Source: Lonicera japonica (lineage: Eukaryota > Streptophyta > Magnoliopsida > Dipsacales > Caprifoliaceae). From it: a stretch of 64,000 nucleotides of DNA. The DNA is taken from contig CM038470.1 in assembly GCA_021464415.1 (NCBI GenBank), positions 31,548,122 to 31,612,121 of the forward strand, given 5' to 3'. This document shows positions 49,433-60,300 of this stretch, piece after piece. The stretch's first letter is position 1. Every line of letters starts with the position of its first letter. The notes under the pieces were generated by a model. It had not been told where the DNA came from. It worked only from the letters and a program-made list of their open reading frames with translations, and did not search any database. A program made the position numbers and the translations under genes.

Positions 49433-50332
49433 TGTTAGCCAAAAATGTAGAAATTAACAATTTAAATGAAATAGAAAACCGAGTCTCGTGTATCACACGA
49501 TCTCCTTAAAACAATTATGCCGCCTCCCACGGTGCTTATAAGGTTTGATATGGCGTTTGTCTCCCAAGATGAAACAGTAAAGAGTGTCTTCCTTTAGCAC
49601 TTTGGTGTCACTCGCGATACGAACTTAAATTGTGTATGAGCTTTATCACCACTAAACGAAATTGGTTTAGAGAGAAGGAGAAATGATTTAATGAGAGAGA
49701 TGTGTGTGTAAGATGTGTGGAATGAGGTCTCTAAGACCTCCAATTTATACAAGGGGGAGGAGCATTTGAATTAATTAATACATTAATACAAAACCGTTTT
49801 TTAGTGTTTAATTGCAACAATTAAACAAAACCGTTTCTAGAATTAAAAGGAATTAATTAAAACCGTTTTTAAATTAATTTGAATTAAAAATCTCTTAATT
49901 AAGAAAAATTAAAAATGGGTGTGTCTAAAGAAAATAAAAGAACTGGAAAACTCTAAATGCAAAACATGACCCCGCGCGGTTAGCCATTTTCGCACACAAG
50001 CCAAGCAACCCTCTGCGCCCGAGTGCGCGAAAGAGAGCCTTAAATTTCTTAGAAACTTATGAGCAAGTGAAAGGTTATCCTTTATAAACTCATAAAAGTT
50101 TTCCCAAAGTTCCAATGTGGGACTAACATTTTCCATTTTATTTTCCATCTCAAGTAACTCACTTTGGGTGACAATTTCTCATTCACCCCAAATTCGTTTT
50201 AAGCATACAAATACACGATTTCGATGTACTCACGGAGGAGAACACGAATCTATAATTTTCTTTCACAACCGAGTGTGAAACCCCATTTAAAATTACCCTA
50301 AAAAAAGGCATCAAAATTATTTTTTTCCAACA
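49433..50332 (-). repeat. 5' LTR of the copia derivative
   Basis: Partner of 44929-45828, same length (900 bp) and same TG...CA ends. On the minus strand it precedes the leader and gag, so it is the promoter-bearing LTR. Confidence 0.9.
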
Positions 50333-50670
50333 ATGAGCACCCACCATTTCACTTGTTTATGCCACCACCAAAATAATAGAACTTGTTTACTCAGGCACAC
50401 AATTTATTTTGTTAACCAGTACAATAATTTACTATACACATGATATAAATATAATATAAACAAAATAAGGGAAAACTTGACACACTCCAATTGAACGCAC
50501 GAACCACTCCATTTAATTACACATTTGCTTCACATTGAGCGAAAATAAGTGTAAGACTCGGGTCTCTTTTGTCGAGTATTTTTTAGTTTTTCAGCTTTTA
50601 AGGATCGAGTATGTAAAATTACAAATATGTTTTCAGTGTTTTACTGGCTCTCAATGTGATAAGTCATTTA

Positions 50671-51061
50671 GGCCTCGTTTGATTCGAGTATTAAAAAGTG
50701 GGATAAGATTATTAATACCACTTTTTTTATAATACTTTGTTTGGTTCGCACAAATGTGCTGGGATTATTAATACCGGGACTAACTTAATCCCACTCTTTG
50801 TGGTATAATTTAATACCAAGGGAGAGGTGGTATTGTTTATCCGAGATTAAGAAAAATGAACCATATATTTTCAAAAATGTCACTACCACCCCCCCCCCAC
50901 CCCCCCCCCCCCCCACCCCCACCCACTACTACTACCACTACCACTACCACCCCCCCCCCCACCTCCACCCCACCCACTACTACTACCCCATACTCCACCA
51001 CCCCCACACCCCCTACTACTACTACTACTACTACTACTAGTACACCCCACCCCTTACTCCG

Positions 51062-51125
<64 letters not shown>

Positions 51126-51327
51126 TTTTGTTATTCCAAAATATAATCCCGTATACGAGTTACAAAACCAAATATGGTATTAACATCAGCATGGGATATC
51201 CCAGTATTAATACTGCATGAATCAAACAGGGTATTGGTTTTAAATTAATACCAGGATTAATAATCCAGTACTATTAATACTGGTATTATTAATCCCACTT
51301 ACCCTAATACCTGAATCAAACGAGGCC
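50671..51327. mobile_element. PIF/Harbinger-type MITE with expanded microsatellites
   Basis: The left end GGCCTCGTTTGATTC and the right end GAATCAAACGAGGCC are perfect reverse complements. TTA flanks both sides (50668-50670 and 51328-51330). Further in, GTGGGATAAGATTATTAATA pairs with TATTAATCCCAC near 51284-51300. The centre is a C-rich block (50883-50965), a (CTA)n run (about 51012-51042) and an (ATA)n run (51062-51121). These account for two proline/threonine-rich open frames that are not genes. Confidence 0.9.
51062..51121 (+). repeat. (ATA)n microsatellite inside the MITE
   Basis: Twenty uninterrupted ATA-type triplets. Together with the neighbouring (CTA)n and poly-C runs they make up most of the MITE's centre. 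Confidence 0.9.
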
Positions 51328-51472
51328 TTATTGTTTTCAGCCATTATGGGCCAAATATGTGAAAATGCAAGTGGTTGGTGATTTACTAGCTCTTTATGCA
51401 CCGAGTTCATGTGCTTTGATATATTGTCATGTGCTGAGTATATAGTTATGTACAATTTCTTCATACTGTTGA

Positions 51473-52153
51473 GATGTGTTTGGCGTTCCTGATAAGAAGG
51501 TTGGATAGATAGGATATGGACAAGGTAAGTGCTTTTAAGATAAATTACAATATTGTCATGCGTTTGGAGTTGTCTTGGAATAATTGCCTAGATAAGACAT
51601 TCCAATTAAGCGTTTGAAATGTCCGGATAGAAAAAGATTTTGTTCAATTTTTCTAATATATACTTTTGTGTAATAAACATTTTAAGATATATTTGTTTAA
51701 TTTCTTAATGTACCTTTTCAACTTATTATTTTTCATGTGAAATGTGATAAAATTACCACTGTTTATTATTATTTTTCAATGTATTTTAGCCTAAATACAC
51801 TTGATTAATGAAGTTTCCGTTTATGACTATTACAAAAAAGAATGAAGTATTTTCACAAGTAGTATTTATTTCCTTCCGCAACGTACGACGATAATTCAAT
51901 GTCTTATGATAGGGTTACTAGATAAAATGAAAACATATATTATTTTTTGTTGTATTTATGTATTATCCTACATACACCGGATAACAAAATACCTCTCCTT
52001 ACGGTGGGATTGTGTTATCCCATGTGTTATGGCATAAAATGCCCTATATAAATTATATATCTACTTGTACATCTTATCCCACGTGATGACAAACCTAGGT
52101 TAAGAAATGATAATTCTATGTCTTGCCTTACAATCTAGCGTACCAAACATGCC
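51473..52153. mobile_element. Probable TIR element upstream of the TyrRS gene
   Basis: The left end GATGTGTTTGGCGTTCCTGA and the reverse complement of the right end (GGCATGTTTGGTACGCTAGA) are similar, with GATAAGAAGG against GATTGTAAGG further in. No clean target duplication is visible. It lies within 500 bp of the TyrRS start codon. Confidence 0.45.
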
Positions 52154-52632
52154 TTCGGTGATTTACTCGTTCTATCTAACCTTTGTGTAAAAGGAAAGGA
52201 AGAAGTCGCTAAGTCATCAGAGGCAATAATGATGGTCAGAAGAAATCGATGGAGTAATTGGAGATAACAATGCGTGCATTAACTATTACGTTATAAGATA
52301 TAAGTGATATAAGTTTTGTTTAAGTCTCGACAATTATAAAAATATTCTAATAGTTTGAGAATTACCACTATTTTACAAAAAATTATGTGTGCGTTTACGT
52401 TAAAAGTTACAAGTTACAAGCAATTTATGTTTCATTTAAGTCCTGATAATTTTTAAATTACTTTATTTTATAAAACATTAGTCGAGTTACGCGAAAGTTT
52501 ACGCCGACGTGAGCTGCAAAAAGCAACCGAAAGAGAAAATTTTCTTTGCTGACGTGGTGGGTTTTCTGGCTCCATTTTCACATCCATGGAGTGATGGAGA
52601 GATAGATAAGAGAGAGAGAAAGAGCAACAACC

Positions 52633-55600
52633 ATGGCAGCTGCTACTTCCTCTTCAATTATAAAAAGTTTCTTCCTCCTCAATCGAACCCCTAACAGATT
52701 CTCTTCCTCCTTCCATTTCCCCTTAAACCCTTCAATAATAATCCCTTCTTCAACTACCCATTTTAAACCTCACTCCCGTCTTCTTCGCCGCACAAATTCC
52801 TCTCTCTCCTCCTCTGCACAAACGCTATCCAATCACCCAAACCCCCAATCCCTCCGCCCCAATGTCATAAATATCCTCGAAGAAAGAGGGTTACTCGAAT
52901 CCCTCACTGCCGATTCTCTCCGTTCCTCCTGCTCAGACCCTAATCTCCCTCCCATTAGGGTTTACTGCGGCTTCGACCCCACCGCCGAGAGCCTCCACCT
53001 CGGTAATCATGCCTGCCACTAAATTAGTTTATTTTTGGAATAATTAATTATTGTTTAAGAATGATTATTATTATAGATTATTAGGTTGGAGTTTTTGTTA
53101 GTTTTTGGAGTCCAAAATGGTAATTTTCACATAGAAAAATTGAGTCTCATCAGCTTATATTTCAACTTCTTGACAAGAACGAACAAAAACTCGAAACTAA
53201 CGAGCACTGAATATGGTAGTTGATTTTATCATTTGAATTAGTTATAAGGCTTGTTGCCGTTAGGACTCTTCAATTATAAGTAAGATAGCTGAGTTGGGGT
53301 CCAGATTTTCTTTCTTTTAGCATTTGGTTGCTTACTGTTGAAGCGAAGCTCTGAAAAATATATTTGACTTTATTTGTCTTTGAATGCTGAAGCTATCGTT
53401 TTACTATTTTACGCTTATAATTGTGATATATATATATCAATAGATGATTATGAGCAGAATAGGGTCATGATTGGAATTAAATTTCATTGAAGTTAGATGG
53501 AGCATTCTGATATTGTATTTGCCTCTTAATGCTAATGCTGAATTTAATTCAAATTTAGCATTATGAAGTGGAAAACAAATACCAATTCTACTTATTAAGA
53601 GGTAAAAACAAACACCACCTTAGTTTGTTAGGATAAATTCACTAGTTTATTTTATCATTTGAATTAGTGATAAAAGGCTGGTTGTGAAATCTATCTAGAG
53701 TAGAGCAGTAATTTGGACCATTGATTTGAAATACAGATGGCTCAAATATATCAAGCGCTTTTTGCCTCTGGTGAGGACTAATGTTCAGTAGAAACTAATG
53801 TCAAAATCTAGCAGTTCACTTTTAAACAAATGGTCCAAGATTTCTTCACCTCTCCTCTAGAGTGATTTCTATCCCTATACGCTGTAGCATAGTTTAGTTA
53901 GATTTTTCTTTTTTTTCCGGGGTTAATTATTTTCTATTTATCAACAAATTATTGTTACAATGGTTTTGGTTTGTATCAGGTAACCTCCTCGGGATCATCG
54001 TCCTCTCCTGGTTCCTCCGATGTGGTCATACTCCGGTGGCCCTAGTCGGCGGGGCCACAGGAAGAGTGGGAGATCCGTCTGGAAAGAGCTTGGAGAGGCC
54101 GGAGCTTGATGTGGAAACCCTAGAAAGGAACATTGCTGGGATCGGTGGGATTATCCGGCAGATTCTGGGGAAGGATGTGGTGGTGTTGAACAATTATGAT
54201 TGGTGGAAGGATGTGAAGTTATTGGATTTTTTGAAAGATGTTGGGAGATTTGCTAGAGTTGGTACTATGATGGCGAAGGAGAGCGTTCGCCGGAGATTGG
54301 AGTCTTCTGAGGTGGGGTTGAGTTACACTGAATTTACCTACCAGCTTTTACAGGTAGACTTGCCAACGTGTCTTCTTATTTTTCAACTTTTTTTATTTTG
54401 GCATAAAGACAATTGGTTCCTTGGTAGCAGGATTTTCTTCTTGCTTAACTGAATCAAATATCTGAAAAATAGGTTTGATTTTATTTGGGTCTGAATGTTT
54501 CGAATAAATAATATTTTGCTTTTGCAACTGGGACCTTATTGCGATGATATACATACACAATGATAAAAATAATAGGGGCACTCCTAGAATAAAATTTCAT
54601 TAATATCAAATTAAGAATTTGGCACAAGAGTTGGCTCTTAATGCTCTGACGCCTAATATTCAGCATTAAGAATATCAGGTCTTGGTGTTGATTGCATCAT
54701 GCGCAGTTGGGCTGAGATATCCTTATGATATTTTCCGGTTGGTTTTGTACTGGGTCAACTTGTTAATGACCAGACTGTAAAGCTTTTGTTTGACCCGTTG
54801 AGCCATGTGTTTTTTAACCTCTGAATTCTGAATGCTAGTGAACTCTGAATGCTTAATGCTGAACAGGACCTCAGAAAAATACGTGCGATGTTATTTGACT
54901 CTAAATGTTGAATATATGAAATGTTACAATTTTACCCTTACCGTAGTGAATGGAAGTAACAGGGGAACCATTAAATTAACTTAGGCATTCAACACATAAC
55001 TTATTGCTGACTGCTGAATTCTAATCTAATTCATTATTAGAGGTGAGAAAAATAAACACCATTTATTCCTCTTGATGTTGAATATACTTCTCATTCAACA
55101 TTAAAAGGTAAAAACAAACACCACCTAACTGATAACTAGGTGTGTAAATTTGTGTTATGTCTCATTTTGCCATGTCAACTTACAGGGCTACGATTTTCTC
55201 CACCTCTTCAAGAACGAAGGGGTCACCGTCCAGATTGGTGGCAGCGACCAGTGGGGTAATATCACCGCTGGCACCGACCTAATCCGTAGAATCCTCCACT
55301 TTGACACCGCCTATGGGCTTACTTTCCCTCTCCTCCTAAAGAGTGACGGCACCAAATTTGGCAAATCAGAGGATGGTGCCATTTGGCTCTCTCCATCAAT
55401 GCTATCCCCATACAAGTTCTATCAGTACTTCTTCACCGTCCCTGATGAAGATGTAGTCAAATTCCTCAAAATCCTCACTTTCTTGAGCATCGACGAAATC
55501 AACAAATTGGAGAGAGAAATGACTAAACCTGGTTATATGCAGAACATGGCTCAGCGCCGTTTAGCAGAGGAAGTGACTCGGTTTGTTCACGGTCAAGAAG

Positions 55601-55938
55601 GCCTTGACGATGCACTCAAGGCCACTGAGGCTTTGAGGCCCGGAGCCGAGACCAAGTTGGATTCAAAGACCATCGAGGGAATTGCTGAAGATGTGCCCTC
55701 GTGTTCTTTGCCATACAATCAACTGTTGGGAATTTCAATCATTGATCTAACAGTTAATACGGGTTTGCTAGAGAGTAAGTCAGCTGCGAGGAGATTGTTG
55801 AAGCAAGGGGGGCTTTATTTGAATAACAATAGGGTTGATAGTGAAGGAAGGAAGATTGAGGAGGAGGATGTTGTGGATGGGAAGATTCTACTTTTATCAG
55901 CTGGCAAGAAGAACAAAATGGTTGTAAGAATATCTTGA
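52633..55938 (+). CDS. Tyrosyl-tRNA synthetase, bacterial type, organellar (3 exons)
   Basis: It charges tRNA-Tyr with tyrosine for translation in chloroplasts and/or mitochondria. Exons 52633-53002, 53980-54353 and 55186-55938 total 1497 nt, 498 residues; GT-AG introns and phases agree. Residues 1 to about 65 are rich in Ser, Arg and Pro and lack acidic residues, as in organelle transit peptides. The class I signature is CGFDPTAESLHLGN (about 112-125), where HLGN stands in for HIGH. GGSDQWGN follows in the tyrosine/tRNA-binding region, and KFGKS (305-309) is the KMSKS-type loop. An S4-like RNA-binding domain occupies about 425-490. The start ATG has the good context CCATGG. It corresponds to the plant organellar TyrRS family (EMB2768 of Arabidopsis, from memory). 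A gypsy element inserted 708 bp after the stop codon. Confidence 0.95.
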
Positions 55939-56646
55939 TTGCTCTCATTTCATTGACTGGTAATCTCATTTTTCTTACATGATAGATTTATATTTATTAA
56001 AATGAGTTTCTTTTCTTCCACGGATAGACTTCATTCAAGAACGCCGCCGCCCCTGGAATCAATAAGAAAACAAGTGCTAAGTTTCAGAACACACGTATCA
56101 TTCTAATGGAATACAATGCCAGATCTTTATTTAGGGGATACTGTTTTCAGTGTATAGAGTTTTCCATGCAAGAAATGTTTTGTGCATGTTCAGTTGGTAC
56201 ACAAAGTAACAAAAAGTGAAACCCAACTGGTAAAAGTAAATCGAAGTCTATTCAGTTAAATTACCAATCAAACCCACTGCTTTACATTTTCCTTGCAAAT
56301 CACCTCTCCTGCAACATTTACATGTTAGTCAAACATAGTGTATTATTACTTTCAGCTAGTGTTTCGAGTAAGAAAGAGGCATTTTTTTTTTCCATCGATT
56401 GATTTAGAGTTAGGAAGTAGAATGAGGATCGGTCCGCAGTAAAGCAACATTTTTTCCTGGGCTTTGGATTAGTTATAGGAAGTGGTCAAAATCATTTGAC
56501 TGTTGACCAATCTAATAAATGATACATTATTTTGTGTAATAACTTTTTTGTGTTCTCTTTGTGTACGTGGCACTTGTGTTCTAATTTTGATGTACTTCTA
56601 AATTCTTGATTGACATTCTCATTAGGTTGCTGCTAACAAGGCATTG
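55939..56646 (+). other. TyrRS 3' region up to the gypsy insertion
   Basis: It probably contains the TyrRS 3' UTR and polyadenylation region. No separate gene is visible. The target-site copy CATTG ends it at 56642-56646. Confidence 0.5.
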
Positions 56647-57256
56647 TGTCACGGGGTGCCTTCCAACACAACCCGTGACCGACTTCTACACTTCATCAGC
56701 ACCGTGCATGCGCCCGAGCGCAGCACGGCCCGACAGGCAATGATCGATTGCCCCGCTTCATCAGCACCGTGCACGCGCCCGAGCGCAGCACGGCACCTAG
56801 TTTTATTATTCTGTTTAGGTTTCCCTTATGTAAATATTGTTGTTTCCATGTAATTAGATCTAGGAATTTCCTTTGTAATTGTATTCCATTTCCTTTGTAA
56901 TTGTTTTCTTGTAACTTGTAAGACCCAACGTGCACTGCTACCACTCTGGTATTTTCATTAAGTGGTTATATGTGGGGATAAGACTATCTGCCTCACACCC
57001 GAGTTGCCTACCAGTGCACGTTGTTTAGCACTTGCTTTCAAGCTCTTACTTTCTTTCGAACTGTAATAGCTTTCCATGTAATCTAATTTTCTTGCAATGA
57101 AGTAATCTCAATTTGTGCTCACGCTCTCTTTCAAATTACTGTTGTTGCATGTTGCTCGTCGATTGTTAACAAAATTCGATCACACTCAACCGTGCTATCG
57201 GTTAGCCCGGTCGTTCACGCGGCCTCCTTTGTGCCATCAAAGGACGCCCCGTGACA
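56647..57256 (+). repeat. 5' LTR of the chromovirus
   Basis: 610 bp, beginning TGTCACGGGGTG and ending CGCCCCGTGACA, so its ends are themselves inverted repeats of about 12 bp. A 40-bp unit containing TCATCAGCACCGTGCA occurs twice with a 65-bp period (56691 and 56756), rich in CGAGCGCAGCACGG. The open frame at 56644 is LTR text and also occurs at 62050 onward. Confidence 0.95.
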
Positions 57257-57258
57257 GT

Positions 57259-57270
57259 TGGTATCAGAGG
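57259..57270 (+). promoter_or_regulatory. Primer-binding site of the chromovirus (tRNA-iMet type)
   Basis: TGGTATCAGAGG starts two bases after the LTR and is the usual plant sequence complementary to the 3' end of initiator tRNA-Met. Confidence 0.9.
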
Positions 57271-57325
57271 GATTGTGTTCGATTGCTGCCTTGTGAATCA
57301 CAGTTAGGTATCCTGTTACGTTACA

Positions 57326-60300
57326 ATGGGAACCAATGGACAGAGAATCGAACAACTCGAAAAAAATGTTGGCTCTCTATTGGAGAAAATGGGCGGATCG
57401 CCCTCTCTCGTCGATCGGGTGCAAAGTTTGGAGTTACGCATCCAAAGTATCCCAGCAGGGGATGCATCGGGCAGCTCGCCCGCACTTATCGATCGTGTGC
57501 AAGATTTGGAGGAAGGCCTCCAAAATCTTCAGGGAAACCCACCAGGGGATCACTATGGGGAGATGATGGATGAGATGAGAACTGAAATCGATCAACTCAC
57601 CCAGAAATTGACTATATTGTCAATGGCGGTCGCTAACTCACCAGTTGGAGGTGGGGAGCGTACAAAGATGAAAGTGCCCGAACCCAAAGCATTCGCTGGT
57701 GTTCGTGATGCTAGGGAATTAGAAAATTTTGTTTTCGACATGGAACAATATTTTCGGGCAACAAAGGTGGACGAGGAGGAAACAAAGATATCCTCCGCGT
57801 CCATGTACTTGTCTGGGGATGCCAAATTATGGTGGCGGAACAAGTACAATGAGGTTCAAGCTGGGGAGTGCGAGATTAGCACTTGGGAGGATCTGAAAAA
57901 GGAGCTACGTGATCGATTCCTTCCCGAAAACACCTCCCACAACGCACGACAAGAACTCCTTCAAACGAAGCACTCAGGGAGCATCAAGGAGTACGTCAAT
58001 GCGTTCACCACCATCATGTTAGATATCCACGATATGAATGATGCTAATAGATTGTTCTTCTTCATGATCGGGTTACAACCGTGGGCCAAAACGGAGTTAA
58101 ATCGTAGGCAAGTGAAGACGTTAACTCAAGCCATATCAGCTGCTGAAAGCCTGCAAGATTACACCACCGGTCCCAAATCAAATGTTCCAAGAAGTGGGCA
58201 GACGAAGAATGCGGGGGAGAGAAAACCGAATTCTCCTGCCAGACCTGATTGGAGAGGCAACACGCCCACCAGGCCGTTTACCCAGCAAAATAATTACAAA
58301 AATGGGAACAAGTTCACAGGGAACTCCCAAACCGGCAATAATGGGAAAAAGCCCTTGAGCCCCGGAACATGCTACTTGTGTCACGGTGCTCACTTCATGG
58401 CCAACTGCCCCGACAAGCAACTTCTGAGTGCTCTCGTTGCTAGAGGTGGTGGCATGCTTCCGAAAGCCCCAGCCGCCTCGGGGCAATCTTATCGGACTCA
58501 GCAAAATGACCACGCCGAGTTTGAAGAAGAAACTGAGGAATATGAAGGAGCATCATTGGGTGCCTATCAGGGGCAGTTCATTCACTCTTACAACGCAGTA
58601 ACGGTTGAAGAAGATCCCCGACAAAAAGGGAAAGCAGGTGTGGAGAAGAGTCCACAAAGAAATGGTCTGATGTATGTTGATATCAAGATCAACGGAAAGC
58701 CGATTCAGGCCATGGTGGACACAGGCGCAACGCATAACTACCTGGCAAGCACCGAAGTTGAACGGTTAGGCCTTATCTTAGAAAAAGGAGTAGGTCGTGT
58801 GAAGGCCATCAACTCAGCCGCTCAACCTGTCGCCGGAATGGCGAAATCTGTGCTAGTAAAAGTGGGCCCTTACGAAGGGAGAACTAACTTCTCGGTTGTG
58901 GTGATGGACGACTTCAAGGTTATCCTGGGGTTAGAATTCTTAAGGGAAACTAAGGCTAGCGTCATGCCCAGCACGAATAGCCTCATGATGCTCGGCAAGA
59001 ATCCATGCATTATCCCGGTGACGACCCCGTCAAGCAGTGGGAAGTTTTTATCGGCAATTCAACTGAAGAAGGGACTGAAGCACGACAATCCTACTTTTGT
59101 GGCTGCACTGAAGTGGGATGAAATTCAGGAGACTTCTGGACCGTTACCGAAATCCATTCGACGGGTGTTAACTGAGTTCGAAGATATAATGCCCGACAAC
59201 CTTCCGAAGAAGCTACCTCCACGTAGAGAAGTGGACCACCAGATTGAACTAGTGCCGGGTGCTAAGCCTCCAGTTCGCGCAGCTTATCGGATGTCCCAGC
59301 CCGAGCTGGCAGAACTTCGAAAACAGCTAAAGGAATTATTGGATGCAGGTTTAGTGCAGCCAGCCAAATCGCCGTACGGGGCCCCAGTTCTCTTTCAAAA
59401 GAAACAAGATGGCTCCTTGAGAATGTGTGTCGACTACCGAGCTCTTAACAAGGTAACCATCCGGAATAACTACCCGATCCCTCTTGTAGCCGATTGCTTT
59501 GACCAACTCAGCCGGGCAAAAGTTTTCACTAAGCTCGATCTCAGATCCGGGTATTGGCAAGTTCGCATTGCGGCAGGAGATGAGGGAAAAACCACATGCG
59601 TCACCAGATACGGGGCTTATGAATTCCTTGTTATGCCATTTGGGCTAACCAATGCTCCAGCCACTTTCAGCACCTTAATGAATCAGGTTCTTAGGGACTA
59701 CTTGGATGATTTTGTCGTTGTTTATCTCGATGATATCGTTGTGTACAGCGAAAACATGGAAGAACATGAAGAGCACCTGAAGAAGGTATTTGAGAGACTT
59801 CGAAAACATGAGTTGTATATCAAGTTGTCGAAGTGCTCTTTTGCGCAAAAGCGTATCAAGTTTCTTGGCCACATCATTGAACATGGGAGAGTGCAAATGG
59901 ATCCGACTAAGGTCAAGGTTATTCAGGAATGGCAAGCACCCACCAATGTGTCGGAACTCCGTTCTTTTCTGGGACTGGCGAATTACTACAGAAAGTTCGT
60001 GAAAGACTACTCCAGTATCGCATTGCCCCTGACGGAACTGCTAAAGAAGGCAAAAGTTTGGAAATGGTCGACAGGGTGCCAAGCTGCCTTCGATGCTTTG
60101 AAGAAGGCTATGTCTGAAGACCCGGTTCTTGCTCTACCGGATGTGACCAAGCCGTTTGAAGTGCACACTGATGCATCGGATTTTGCCCTCGGAGGAGTCT
60201 TAATGCAGGAGAGCCACCCGGTAGCATACGAAAGTCGTAAGCTCAATGAAACCGAGAGGAAGTACTCTGCTCACGAAAAGGAGTTACTCGCAGTGGTCCA

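Larger units (their letters stand above)
44929..50332 (-). mobile_element. Ty1/copia-derived element with pol deleted and minisatellite leader
   Basis: Two 900-bp direct repeats beginning TGTTAGCC and ending TTCCAACA enclose the element. ATGAG (5 bp) flanks both sides exactly (44924-44928 and 50333-50337). Coding is on the minus strand: 5' LTR 50332-49433, minisatellite leader about 49380-48110, gag 48026-47052, a stub of RNase H 46720-46380, a purine tract (GTGGGGAA) at about 45830-45840, and 3' LTR 45828-44929. Protease, integrase and most of the reverse transcriptase are missing, so it cannot move alone but might be mobilised by an intact relative. I see no usual tRNA-iMet primer site beside the 5' LTR. 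About 27 LTR differences counted by eye (roughly 3%) indicate a moderately recent insertion. Confidence 0.9.

Noticed and set aside
50798..51065. Proline- and threonine-rich open frames
   Set aside because: They are poly-C and (CTA)n translations within the Harbinger MITE.
53003..53022. Exon 1 of TyrRS read through to the stop at 53022
   Set aside because: Splicing at 53002/53003 keeps the conserved LHLGNLLG motif across the intron; read-through would truncate the enzyme inside its active site.
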